This document shows, piece by piece, positions 18,709 to 26,965 of a stretch of DNA of 64,000 nt. The notes under the pieces were generated by a model. It made no database searches and was not told where the DNA came from. It worked only from the letters and a program-made list of their open reading frames with translations. Origin of the DNA: Vagococcus allomyrinae. GTDB lineage: Bacteria > Bacillota > Bacilli > Lactobacillales > Vagococcaceae. The position numbers and the translations under genes were made by a program. Every line of letters starts with the position of its first letter. The first letter of the stretch is position 1. The stretch lies in assembly GCF_017829975.1 (NCBI RefSeq), contig NZ_JAEEGA010000001.1:1-64000 (forward strand), read 5' to 3'.

Positions 18709-18738
18709 AAAGTATCGGGAGCTGAATTGTCTGTTTTA

Positions 18739-18787
18739 CAAAAAACTAAAAACCTTATGCCATCTTTTGATGACACAAGGTTTTTTG
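18739..18787 (-). terminator. Bidirectional terminator between the fucose and Lsr regions
   Basis: AAAACCTTATG pairs with CACAAGGTTTTTT and has A/T runs on both sides. It would end the minus-strand lsrR-lsrK-cupin operon and could also stop readthrough from fucO. Confidence 0.8.
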
Positions 18788-18801
18788 ACGTGGTCATTCA
18801 T

Positions 18802-19158
18802 CTAGTTTTGAGGGATAAAATCAGGGGCGTCGATTTTATCAATTTCCTGATATGGGGCTAGAGTAGAGACCATTGTAATAGGTTCGCTATAATTGTTTTT
18901 CACGTAATGGACTTCTTTAGGGGCGATGTGAATGAATTGCCCTTTGTTTAAGGTTATTTTTTTATCATCGACGTAAATATCAATCGTGCCATCGATGACA
19001 TAAAAATTTTCTTCCATAATGTTGTGATAATGGGCCGGGAAATCTTGTCCTGGATTGAATCTGACTATTGCGAAATTAGATCGAGGACCTTTCATTAAGT
19101 ATTTTGGGCCGCTATCTCCAAAGCGGTAATCTTTTTCATTTTCATCTACATAAAACAT
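18802..19158 (-). CDS. Cupin-domain protein of the Lsr island
   Basis: This 118-residue single-domain cupin has the metal-binding pattern FPAHYHNIMEENFYVIDGTI (two His and a Glu) and a second-motif His in FIHIAPKEVHYVKN. It is the third gene of the minus-strand lsrR-lsrK operon, 14 bases after lsrK. Its frame extends back to 19197 inside lsrK, but AAAGGTG before the ATG at 19158 fixes the start. In enterobacteria the operon partner acting on phospho-AI-2 is LsrG, which is not a cupin. This protein may take that isomerase or degradation role, or bind a product; the function is unproven. Confidence 0.8.
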   Translation of the reverse strand: MFYVDENEKDYRFGDSGPKYLMKGPRSNFAIVRFNPGQDFPAHYHNIMEENFYVIDGTIDIYVDDKKITLNKGQFIHIAPKEVHYVKNNYSEPITMVSTLAPYQEIDKIDAPDFIPQN

Positions 19159-19172
19159 AGTTCCACACCTTT

Positions 19173-20735
19173 CTATTTTACACCTGGCGCAATCCACATA
19201 TACTCCGTTAAACCTTGATTGCTTAGGTCTAATTGTGAATGATAGATTTTTTGCCAGTGTGCATACATTTCTTGGTAACTGTCATGGTTCTCTTGATTTG
19301 GGTAAAAACATTTATCCCATTTAATATAGGTTTTAGTTTCTTCTAAATCCTGATAAACGCCTGTGCCTACGCCTGCTAGAAAGGCAGCGCCAAGGGCAGT
19401 TGCTTCTTTTACAATGGGGGTTTTAATGATCTTGCCAGTGATGTCCGAAATAATTTGACACCAATTAGAGTTATTTGAAGCGCCGCCAGCAAAAATAATT
19501 TCTTGAGGACTTTCACCTGTGAGAGTTTCTGCCTGAAGTAAGTGACCGTAAGTGACGATGCCGGCGCTCTCCATAATAGCTTTATAGAAAGTGTATTTAT
19601 TAAATTTTTCTGCATCTAAGGCAAAATTAATAAAAGAAGGCGCCGCATGTTTTAATTCAAGAAAGTTCATCTCGTTAGAAAATAGCGCATACATTCCGTA
19701 GCAACCGGCGGGGATGGTCGCAATGTGTTGATCCAGTAGGGAATAAACGTCGGTCTTTTCTTTTGAGGCTTGTTTTTTTTCACTTTGGCAAAAAGCGTCT
19801 CTAAACCAGCGCATGGCTAAGCCGGGATTCCAAGCAATTGACTCAAATTGCCAGTGTTCTTTTTCAGCATGACAATTGATTCTAATTCGATGAGAGGAAT
19901 CAATTGTTGGAGTAGCTGAATTGACTTCGTATTGCCAGAAGCTTCCTCCGAAGAGTGTTGCTTGGCCTTTTTTTGTGGCTCCTACGCCAATTGAACCTAG
20001 CTGAGCGTCACCTCCGCCAGCTACAACGGGTGTCTCTGCTGATAATCCTGTCAATTTAGCAGCGTTTTGAGAAACTTGGCCAATGATACAACCGCTTTCA
20101 ATTACTGGTGGGAAAATTGTCTCTTTTAGTCCTACGCGGCGGGCTAATTTTTTGTCCCAGCTTCTGTCTTTTAATGAAAACAAACCAGTGGTACTAGCGT
20201 TACTAGGTTCAACTGATAAGCGACCTGTTAGTTTATAAGTAATCCAGTCGTTGAGCATAGTGATGGTGCTCATTTTTTGATAAATAGTAGGTTCGTTATT
20301 TTTTACCCACAGCAATCGCGGAATAGCGCTTAAAGCAAAGGATTGGCCGGAAATCTGGTAGAGTTCTTTCTCTAATGAAGGGAATTGTTCCTTTAGGTCA
20401 ATGGCCTCTTGCTTGCTTCTGGCATCAACATTGGAAAAGGCTAGTAGTTCTTTTCCTTTATCATCGTATAAAACAAAACCCTCACGCATAGAGGTGGTGC
20501 TGATAGCTGCGATTTCGTCAGCTTGAATCCCGTTTGCTAATAATTCTTGGATACATTCAACGATTAGTGGCCAGTTGTACTGCCAATTAAAATCAATACT
20601 TCCTGGATAGCGAGGATCTGGCAAATGCTGCCATTCCCGTTGAGCGATGGCCTGTTGATTTCCGTAGAAATCAAAGACCACCGCTCTGAAGCTGCCAGTC
20701 CCTCCGTCCAAAGCTAGAAGCCATTTTTTTTTCAT
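19173..20735 (-). CDS. lsrK: Autoinducer-2 kinase
   Basis: This 520-residue FGGY-family kinase should phosphorylate imported AI-2 (the open DPD form), trapping it and creating the inducer of LsrR. It tracks E. coli LsrK closely: ALDGGTGSFRAVVFD at the N-terminus, STTSMREGFVLY, NVDARSKQEA, SGQSFALSAIPRLLWV, STITMLNDWITYKLTGRL, VVAGGGDAQLGSIGVG, GGSFWQ, AMRWFRDAFC and the C-terminal IFAGGASNNSNWCQII. The regulator lsrR ends four bases upstream, so the two are translationally coupled. General xylulokinases lack the RWFRDAFC block. Confidence 0.93.
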   Translation of the reverse strand: MKKKWLLALDGGTGSFRAVVFDFYGNQQAIAQREWQHLPDPRYPGSIDFNWQYNWPLIVECIQELLANGIQADEIAAISTTSMREGFVLYDDKGKELLAFSNVDARSKQEAIDLKEQFPSLEKELYQISGQSFALSAIPRLLWVKNNEPTIYQKMSTITMLNDWITYKLTGRLSVEPSNASTTGLFSLKDRSWDKKLARRVGLKETIFPPVIESGCIIGQVSQNAAKLTGLSAETPVVAGGGDAQLGSIGVGATKKGQATLFGGSFWQYEVNSATPTIDSSHRIRINCHAEKEHWQFESIAWNPGLAMRWFRDAFCQSEKKQASKEKTDVYSLLDQHIATIPAGCYGMYALFSNEMNFLELKHAAPSFINFALDAEKFNKYTFYKAIMESAGIVTYGHLLQAETLTGESPQEIIFAGGASNNSNWCQIISDITGKIIKTPIVKEATALGAAFLAGVGTGVYQDLEETKTYIKWDKCFYPNQENHDSYQEMYAHWQKIYHSQLDLSNQGLTEYMWIAPGVK

Positions 20736-20739
20736 GTTG

Positions 20740-21672
20740 TTACTCCTCCTTTATTAGTTCTTTCGCTGTTTTTTCATCTGTAACAAGGGTGTTGATATAG
20801 CCACCTTTTAAAGCTGCTCGAATGGCGGAAATTTTATTTTTTCCTGCGGCGACTCCAATCACGTTATCGAATGATTTGACTTTTTCCAAGCCGATTCCAA
20901 CTAGTTTTTCTTCGATATCTGATGTCACTAATTGGCCATCCTTATCAATGAAATGCATCAGAACGTCACCAACCGCACCTTTCATTTCTAGCTTGATAAA
21001 GTCTTTTTTGCCAAGGATGTCTGATTTGATAATTGTTGCTTCGTCATCCATTCCTCCAATGCCAACGACACTGATGTTTGCTAAGTTGGTCATCTCCATA
21101 ATTTCTTTAATAGGTTCTTCCAATAAAATGTTCTTCGCTGTTTGTGCGGAACTCATCAACAGAGGGGAGGGTAATAGGTAGAGCTGAGCGTTAAAAATAT
21201 GAGATTTATTATTGGGTAAATAGGGTGCCACGCCGCCGGTCATTGAGATGATTGATAAGCGTTTGTCTGATATATTCGCTAAATTGTTTAATACTCTGCC
21301 GAGGGTGTCGCCATAGCCCATGTTGATATAAGCGTTATCGCTAATCATATCATTAATGTACATTGCGGCTGCTTGAGCAATAGATTCATTGATGTTGTCT
21401 TGATCATCAGTTGGCACGATAAAGACATCTTTTAGTTGATAGTGCTTTGTTAAGGTTTGTTCAATTTCGATTTTTTCGCGATCTGCTACGGGTATTTTAA
21501 ACTGTATTAAGTTTTCTGATCGAGCTTCTTCCAGCATTTTAATGACCTTTAAGCGAGAGACTCCGATGGCATCAGCGATACTTTTTTGTGTCATCCCCTC
21601 TATATAGTACATCCACACAACTTTAGTGAGTAACGATCTTTCGTAAATACTGCTCATTTCCATTTTATCCAT
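20740..21672 (-). CDS. lsrR: Lsr operon repressor, SorC family
   Basis: This 310-residue regulator has an N-terminal helix-turn-helix (LTKVVWMYYIEGMTQKSIAD through GVSRLKVIKML) and a C-terminal SorC/DeoR-like sugar-phosphate-binding domain with MGYGDTLGRVLNNL and VVGIGGMDDEATI. In the known system LsrR represses the transporter operon until it binds phospho-AI-2. It is divergent from lsrA and cotranscribed with lsrK and the cupin gene. The start at 21672 has GGAGG five bases upstream. Confidence 0.92.
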   Translation of the reverse strand: MDKMEMSSIYERSLLTKVVWMYYIEGMTQKSIADAIGVSRLKVIKMLEEARSENLIQFKIPVADREKIEIEQTLTKHYQLKDVFIVPTDDQDNINESIAQAAAMYINDMISDNAYINMGYGDTLGRVLNNLANISDKRLSIISMTGGVAPYLPNNKSHIFNAQLYLLPSPLLMSSAQTAKNILLEEPIKEIMEMTNLANISVVGIGGMDDEATIIKSDILGKKDFIKLEMKGAVGDVLMHFIDKDGQLVTSDIEEKLVGIGLEKVKSFDNVIGVAAGKNKISAIRAALKGGYINTLVTDEKTAKELIKEE

Positions 21673-21683
21673 ACGCGCCTCCG

Positions 21684-21850
21684 TTTATACTTTTGTAAAC
21701 ATAGTATAACAATTGTTTAGTTCGAAATCAACATTATTTTAAAAAAAATTCAAAACTGTATTGACATGTACACGTTTTCAATATAAACTGGTGTCAAGAA
21801 GTTGCTAGTTGTTTATTACAAAGGTTTCGTATGTTGTACAAAAGTACAGG
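21684..21850. promoter_or_regulatory. Divergent lsrR/lsrA promoters with candidate LsrR operators
   Basis: For lsrA, TTGACA (21761-21766) and TAAACT (21784-21789) are 17 bases apart. For lsrR on the minus strand, TTGATT (21726-21731) and TATACT (21703-21708) are also 17 bases apart. The 10-mer TACAAAAGTA occurs at 21837-21846 on the plus strand and at 21688-21697 on the minus strand, in each case just downstream of a start point. The minus-strand copy sits in a palindrome, GTTTA-N8-TAAAC. These are good candidates for LsrR operators. Confidence 0.65.
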
Positions 21851-21884
21851 TTGATAACAAAAGTTTTAATTGGAAACAAATGTT

Positions 21885-22222
21885 AAAAGGAGGGCCCCTA
21901 TGGTTAGTGCTTTACTACGTTGTCCCTTATCTCTAACGAATGAATTCGTAAGAATAATGGCAGCACTTACCGATAGTGGACACTACACAAGGTTTCGATC
22001 TCATCAAATGCTAAACGCTAAAGCGTAAAGCTTTGAAGGCCGGACCTAAAAGTAAAAGGAGGGCCCCTATGGTTAGTGCTTTACTACGTTGTCCCTTATC
22101 TCTAACGAATGAATTCGTAAGAATAATGGCAGCACTTACTGATAGTGGACACTACACAAGGTTTCTATCTCATCAACTACTAAAGGCTAAAGCACGAAGT
22201 TTTGAAGGCTATACCTAAAAAT
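21885..22222 (+). repeat. Tandem 169-base hairpin repeats in the lsrA leader
   Basis: Two copies (21885-22053 and 22054-22222) repeat nearly base for base. Each opens with AAAAGGAGGGCCCCTATGG and contains a long imperfect stem: CCCCTATGGTTAGTGCT pairs with AGCACTTACCGATAGTGG, and inside it TTATCTCTAACGAAT pairs with ATTCGTAAGAATAA. Each copy therefore places a strong ribosome site before a large hairpin. Each also encodes a short frame from its ATG (42 codons at 21900, 49 at 22069, both starting MVSALLRCPLSLTNEF) that matches no family I know and is probably a by-product of the palindrome. The real lsrA ribosome site follows the second copy. Confidence 0.8.
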
Positions 22223-22241
22223 ACAAAAAGGAGGAGATAAA

Positions 22242-23732
22242 ATGAAGGATGTTCCTTTATTGGGCTGTCAGGATATTCGTAAATCATTTGGCAGTAATCA
22301 TGTCTTAAAAGGCATTAATATGTCTCTCTATTCAGGTGATGTATTGGCAATCATTGGTGGAAATGGGGCTGGTAAAAGCACCTTAATGAAGATTGTCATG
22401 GGGATTTATAAGTGTGATGAAGGCAGCTTGACGGTAGATGGAGTGACGATGAAGAAAAATACTCCATCGGCAGCTCTATCATGTGGTGTTTACTTGGTTC
22501 CTCAAGAACCGATGCTGTTTTCTAACATGACGGTTGAAGAAAATGTTCTATTGGGACTGGAAGGGAATAAAGCGGAGAAGAAAAAGCAATTAGTGGATCT
22601 AATTGCTGAACTGGGCTGGAGATTGGATATTCATCGCCAAGCTACGACTTTATCAATTGCTGAACAACAATTAGTTGAAATAATTAAGGGGCTGATTCGC
22701 AATTCTAAAGTGCTGATTTTGGATGAACCGACCAGTTCTTTGACATTCAATGAGATTCAGTCGTTGTTTGAGATCGTCGTTAAGCTAAAGAATAAGGGAG
22801 TCGGGATTATTTACATTACCCATCGATTGAATGAAGTGTTTGAGATTGCATCACGAGTGGCCATTATGCGAGACGGAAAGATAACATTAGAGGGTCAAGT
22901 GGCAGAGTTTACAAATGATCGGCTCATTCAAGCTCTATTACCTGATGACACGGAATTGAAGCCAAAAAGTGAAAAGATAGGGATTGATTATGCTGATCGG
23001 GAAGTTGTGTTTAAAATAGACCAGTTGTCGGGAAATGGTTTTGCCGATATAACTTTGGAAGTACGTGCTGGCGAAATTTTGGGTTTAGCTGGTGTGGTGG
23101 GAGCAGGTCGGACGGAACTGGTTGAATCAGTATTTGGTCGAGATAAGGTGAAAAAAGGCAAAGTTTTTGTCTCTGGCAAAGATATTACGGGGATGTCGAC
23201 AAAAGAGGTCATTGAAGCAGGGCTAAACTATGTACCTGAGGATCGATTTAAAAATGGCATTTTTAAAATCAGTGATATTGGCTTGAATATTTCCTCGGCC
23301 TCTTTAAGTGCCATGGGCAAAGTGTTAGTAAATAGAAATTATGATCGCTTATTGTATAAAGAGTATCAAGAATCCTTTGTCATTAAGGCGACGGGGATTG
23401 ATCAGGAAATAGGTGCTTTGTCTGGTGGGAACCAGCAGAAAATAGTGATTGCACGAGCGTTAGCCTCCATTCCTAAAATACTGATTTTGGACGAGCCTAC
23501 TCGAGGAATAGATGCCGGCGCACGAGAAGATGTCTATAAAATTATTGATAAACTGAAAACGCAAGGCGTGGCGATTTTATTGATTTCATCTGATATGGAA
23601 GAAATAGTTCAATTGTCTGACCGGGCAGTCACGATGTATCGTGGACGAATTAATCAGGAATTCAGTCTGGGAACTATTACTCCCGATAATTTAATGAGTG
23701 CCGCATTTGGGGTCATGAAAGAGGTGGTTTAA
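22242..23732 (+). CDS. lsrA: AI-2 ABC transporter ATPase
   Basis: This 496-residue double-domain ATPase energises AI-2 uptake. The first domain has Walker A GGNGAGKST, the signature LSIAEQQLVEIIKGL and Walker B VLILDEPTSSLTF. The second has GVVGAGRTELVES, LSGGNQQKIVIARAL and ILILDEPTRGIDAG. Its length is close to E. coli LsrA (about 511). Assignment to Lsr rather than ribose rests on the flanking lsrB, lsrF, lsrK and lsrR. AAAAAGGAGGAG precedes the ATG. Confidence 0.92.
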   Translation: MKDVPLLGCQDIRKSFGSNHVLKGINMSLYSGDVLAIIGGNGAGKSTLMKIVMGIYKCDEGSLTVDGVTMKKNTPSAALSCGVYLVPQEPMLFSNMTVEENVLLGLEGNKAEKKKQLVDLIAELGWRLDIHRQATTLSIAEQQLVEIIKGLIRNSKVLILDEPTSSLTFNEIQSLFEIVVKLKNKGVGIIYITHRLNEVFEIASRVAIMRDGKITLEGQVAEFTNDRLIQALLPDDTELKPKSEKIGIDYADREVVFKIDQLSGNGFADITLEVRAGEILGLAGVVGAGRTELVESVFGRDKVKKGKVFVSGKDITGMSTKEVIEAGLNYVPEDRFKNGIFKISDIGLNISSASLSAMGKVLVNRNYDRLLYKEYQESFVIKATGIDQEIGALSGGNQQKIVIARALASIPKILILDEPTRGIDAGAREDVYKIIDKLKTQGVAILLISSDMEEIVQLSDRAVTMYRGRINQEFSLGTITPDNLMSAAFGVMKEVV

Positions 23733-24710
23733 GTGAAGAATGTCATCAAGTCGCGAGAATTTATGTCCATTGTGGTGATTGTTTTAATCTTTTTGTTAGT
23801 AGGGATGTTTAATCCAAGTTTCCTTGGCTCTCGTAATATTTTTCAAACAATTAACGGCAGTGTCGTGTATGCTTTAGTAGCCATTGGTATGGCATTTGTA
23901 TTGTTTATTGGTGAAATCGATGTGTCGATTGGTGCAACCTTGGGGTTTTCGGCCGCTTTGGCGGGGAATTTAATCACTGGAGGACAATCGATCTTCGTCG
24001 CTTTGATTGCTGCCATTGTTTTTGGAGTTGGAGTTGGGCTATTCAATGCCTTGGGAGTTCTTTATTTTAAGATTCCTTCTATTATTATGACTTTAGGGAC
24101 TAATGGGATTGTTCGTGGACTGATATATGTCTATACAGGAGGTAAGTGGATCGAAAATTTACCGTTGGGATTTAAAGCCTTGGCTCAAAAAGAATTATTT
24201 GGCACCTTGTCACTTTTCTATGTCTGTGTGTTAATCTTGGCTCTACTTATTTTTATCTATACAACAAGGACCGATCGTGGTAAGTCATTCGTAGCTATTG
24301 GAGATAATGAAGATGGGGCTAAGTTAATCGGTATTCCGATTGTCAAAACAAAACTCATTAGTTTTACAGTATGTAGCGTCTTAGCTGCCATAGCAGGGGT
24401 GCTATATGCCAGTCGGGTCGGGTTTATTACGCCAACAGCAGGAATGGGTTATGAAATGACAGCGATTGCAGCGTGCGTGATTGGTGGCATTAATTTAAAT
24501 GGCGGTGTCGGAACGATTTGGGGTGCAGTGACAGGCTCGATAATAATGGCTTCTATCAGTCGAGTCCTAGTTTTTCTCGGATTTCCATCAACATTTGACA
24601 ACACGATCACTGGTTTGATTTTGATTGTCATCGTGGTGGTGGGGGCTGTTATGAACAAGCGCTCCATTGAGAAGTTACGTCACCAACGTTTAGCGGCTAA
24701 AATTGACTAG
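23733..24710 (+). CDS. lsrC: AI-2 ABC transporter permease
   Basis: This 325-residue membrane permease of the RbsC/LsrC family has about ten hydrophobic segments. It carries GEIDVSIGATLGFSAAL near residue 60, the LTLG-like segment IIMTLGTNGIVRGLIY, and the ATPase-contact loop AIAACVIGGINLNGGVG. It starts with GTG immediately after the lsrA stop and uses GAGGTGG at the lsrA end as ribosome site. It should pair with LsrD as a heterodimeric channel. Confidence 0.9.
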   Translation: MKNVIKSREFMSIVVIVLIFLLVGMFNPSFLGSRNIFQTINGSVVYALVAIGMAFVLFIGEIDVSIGATLGFSAALAGNLITGGQSIFVALIAAIVFGVGVGLFNALGVLYFKIPSIIMTLGTNGIVRGLIYVYTGGKWIENLPLGFKALAQKELFGTLSLFYVCVLILALLIFIYTTRTDRGKSFVAIGDNEDGAKLIGIPIVKTKLISFTVCSVLAAIAGVLYASRVGFITPTAGMGYEMTAIAACVIGGINLNGGVGTIWGAVTGSIIMASISRVLVFLGFPSTFDNTITGLILIVIVVVGAVMNKRSIEKLRHQRLAAKID

Positions 24711-24807
24711 TAGCGGACACCGATTTAAATTTTACAAGGAGGGCCTCTAAGTTTATGGCTTTAGCCATTAGCATTAGCGGACACCGATTTAAATTTTACA
24801 AGGAGGG
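24711..24807 (+). repeat. Duplicated leader hairpin unit between lsrC and lsrD
   Basis: A 33-base block (TAGCGGACACCGATT through ACAAGGAGGG) occurs at 24711-24743 and again at 24775-24807, a period of 64. The spacer CCTCTAAGTTTATGGCTTTA and its continuation to TTAGCGG fold into a hairpin (CCTCTAA with TTAGCGG, ATGGC with GCCAT). As in the lsrA leader, a ribosome site sits before a hairpin bounded by CC-CTA and TAG-GGACAC, and is then repeated before the gene. The second copy supplies the AGGAGGG used by lsrD. Confidence 0.8.
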
Positions 24808-24813
24808 AAGATT

Positions 24814-25845
24814 ATGGAAATGGTGAATAGTAAGCTAGAAAAACGGGTAAAATTTCAGTTGAAATGGCGTTGGGAATATTTTTTAGTCGCGCTGTTAGTG
24901 GCAGAGATGCTGATTTTTGGTGTGATTAATCCGCGCTTTCTGAATCCAGTTGTTTTCTTAGGCAGCATAAACGACTTTATGCCAATTTGCATCATATCAT
25001 TAGCCGTAACATTTGTGATGATTACTGGAGGAATTGATATTCAGGCTGGATCGGTTGTTGGCTTAACATCTATTTCAGTAGGATTACTTTGGCAAGAATT
25101 TGGGATAAATATTTGGTTAGCTAGTTTATTAGGTCTGTTGATTGGCGCTACTTGCGGTCTATTTAGTGGTTCTTTAATTGCTAACACAGATGTTCAGCCG
25201 ATGGTTATTACATTGGGGGGGTCCTTCTTATTCTCTGGTCTGGCTTTAGCAGTGACCAGTGTCAGCTCAGTCGAGTCCTACAAAGGGATTAGCGGTTTTC
25301 CAGAAAGTTTTAATCAACTGTTTCGTGGCAGCTTTCTAGGGATACCAAATCAAGTGTGGTTGTTTTTGCTGTTAATTGGCATTTGTTACGTATTATTACA
25401 CAAAACGCAGTATGGTCGCAAAATATTTTTAATTGGGGTTAACCGCAATGCGGCTGAGTATTCTGGTATTAAAACCAATCGAATTATCATGAGTACCTAC
25501 ATGATTTCTGGTATCAGTGCAGCGATTGCGGGAATTGTTTTGACTGGTTACTTGGGGACTGCTAAGGCGGATTTTGGAAAGGAACTGACATTACCGATTA
25601 TTACCGCTGTTGTCTTAGGAGGGACTCTGAATACTGGTGGCAAGGGGCATGTGATTGGAACTGCTTTAGCTTCAGTTGTTATTGGTATTATGAGATTTGG
25701 TTTATCAATGTCAGGTGTGAATACCCAATATTTAGATATTCCAGTTGGCATTTTATTGATTGTATCACTGATTCTGCGATCGTTTATCGATGGCGGTGTC
25801 GTCAAAAAAATTTTTTATAAAATGATTGGAAAAGGGGAGAATTAG
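24814..25845 (+). CDS. lsrD: AI-2 ABC transporter permease
   Basis: This 343-residue membrane permease is the second Lsr channel subunit. The motifs MITGGIDIQAGSVVGLTSIS, VTLGG-like MVITLGGSFLFSGLAL and PIITAVVLGGTLNTGGKGH are seen, with about ten hydrophobic segments. The start at 24814 has the repeated AGGAGGG seven bases upstream. The downstream lsrB starts one base after its stop codon. Confidence 0.9.
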   Translation: MEMVNSKLEKRVKFQLKWRWEYFLVALLVAEMLIFGVINPRFLNPVVFLGSINDFMPICIISLAVTFVMITGGIDIQAGSVVGLTSISVGLLWQEFGINIWLASLLGLLIGATCGLFSGSLIANTDVQPMVITLGGSFLFSGLALAVTSVSSVESYKGISGFPESFNQLFRGSFLGIPNQVWLFLLLIGICYVLLHKTQYGRKIFLIGVNRNAAEYSGIKTNRIIMSTYMISGISAAIAGIVLTGYLGTAKADFGKELTLPIITAVVLGGTLNTGGKGHVIGTALASVVIGIMRFGLSMSGVNTQYLDIPVGILLIVSLILRSFIDGGVVKKIFYKMIGKGEN

Positions 25846-25846
25846 G

Positions 25847-26941
25847 ATGAAACGCAAGGTGTGGGTAAGTGTCGTGGCGTTGACATTATTGTCACTGCTA
25901 TTAGTTGGCTGTTCTGAAAGCGCCAAAAAGGCTGACGGGAAAGAAGGTGGGAAAGAGAAGGACAATTTAATTGTTTTTATTCCCAAATTATCTGGCAATG
26001 CTTTTTTTGAATCAGGGAATGATGGGGCTCAAGCGATGGCGAAGAAGAATGGATTCACGGTTAAATACGATGGTAATCCTGAAGCTTCTGTCGCCAACCA
26101 AGTGACCATTATTAATAATGCCATTCAACAAGGGGCGGACGCAATTTCGGTTTCTGCAGTAGATGCTACCGGTTTGGATGATGTGTTGCGACAAGCTAAA
26201 AAAGCAGGTGTGGCTGTAACGACTTGGGATTCAGATGTTTCAGTAGATGCTCGTTCTTTGATGATTTCTCAAGGAACGCCGGAACAATTAGGACAAATGT
26301 TGGTTGACATGGGGAGTGATGGTCTTACTAACCGAGGCAAGGATCCGAAAAAAGATAAAATTAAATATGTTTGGCATTATTCACAAGCCACTGTAGCTGA
26401 TCAAAATTCTTGGCAAAAAGCAGGTGAAGATTATATTAAGAAGAACTTCCCTAATTGGGAAAATGTGGCACCCGATAATTACTACAGTGAACAAAATGCT
26501 GAAAAAGCAATTACTGTTGGGGAGGCGATTCTTTCTGCTCATAAAGACATTGACTTAATTATTGCGAATGATTCGACGGCATTACCAGGTCAGTTGCAAG
26601 CGGCTCAAAACAATAAATTGACGAAGGAAGATGTGACAATCACAGGCTTTGCTTCGCCAAATTCTATTAAGGATTATGCTAAAGCTGATGTTCTGGACCG
26701 TTGGGGATTGTGGGATGTGACGGTTCAAGGTGGAATGGCTGTCTACTTAGCGAATTATTTAGCGTCAGGCAATGATGTGAAGGTGGGCGATAAGATAAAA
26801 ATTCCGGATGTTGGCGAAGTGGAAGTGTTAAATAATAGTGTCTTAGATCCTGAAGCCAAAGATTTGGAGGATTCCGGTGTGGTGGTGTTACCTGAACGGA
26901 CGGTTTTTACAGTTGACAATGTGGATGACTACAATTTTTAG
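25847..26941 (+). CDS. lsrB: AI-2-binding lipoprotein
   Basis: This 364-residue extracellular receptor has a signal peptide and lipobox LLLVGC (Cys22). It aligns along its whole length with enterobacterial LsrB: VFIPKLSGNAFFESG, ISVSAVDATGLDDVL, VTTWDSDVS, ISQGTPEQLGQMLVDM, ATVADQNSW and the C-terminal VVLPERTVF. Of the six AI-2-contacting residues known in Salmonella LsrB, the Lys of IPKL, the Asp of WDSD and the Asp-Gln of ADQN are conserved. The Pro and Ala of the APDANALP segment are Asn and Ser here (ANDSTALP). Variation at this site is reported for some clostridial AI-2 receptors. The ATG at 25847 follows AAAAGGGGAG. Confidence 0.92.
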   Translation: MKRKVWVSVVALTLLSLLLVGCSESAKKADGKEGGKEKDNLIVFIPKLSGNAFFESGNDGAQAMAKKNGFTVKYDGNPEASVANQVTIINNAIQQGADAISVSAVDATGLDDVLRQAKKAGVAVTTWDSDVSVDARSLMISQGTPEQLGQMLVDMGSDGLTNRGKDPKKDKIKYVWHYSQATVADQNSWQKAGEDYIKKNFPNWENVAPDNYYSEQNAEKAITVGEAILSAHKDIDLIIANDSTALPGQLQAAQNNKLTKEDVTITGFASPNSIKDYAKADVLDRWGLWDVTVQGGMAVYLANYLASGNDVKVGDKIKIPDVGEVEVLNNSVLDPEAKDLEDSGVVVLPERTVFTVDNVDDYNF

Positions 26942-26965
26942 ACAAATTAGAATAGGAGGATTATT

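Noticed and set aside
21885-22222. CRISPR-like array in the lsrA leader
   Set aside because: Only two long copies with no spacers and strong internal palindromes; not a CRISPR. No cas gene is in the window.
22242-26941. Reading the second ABC operon as ribose or generic sugar uptake
   Set aside because: LsrB-, LsrF-, LsrK- and LsrR-specific sequence blocks all occur together in the Lsr arrangement.
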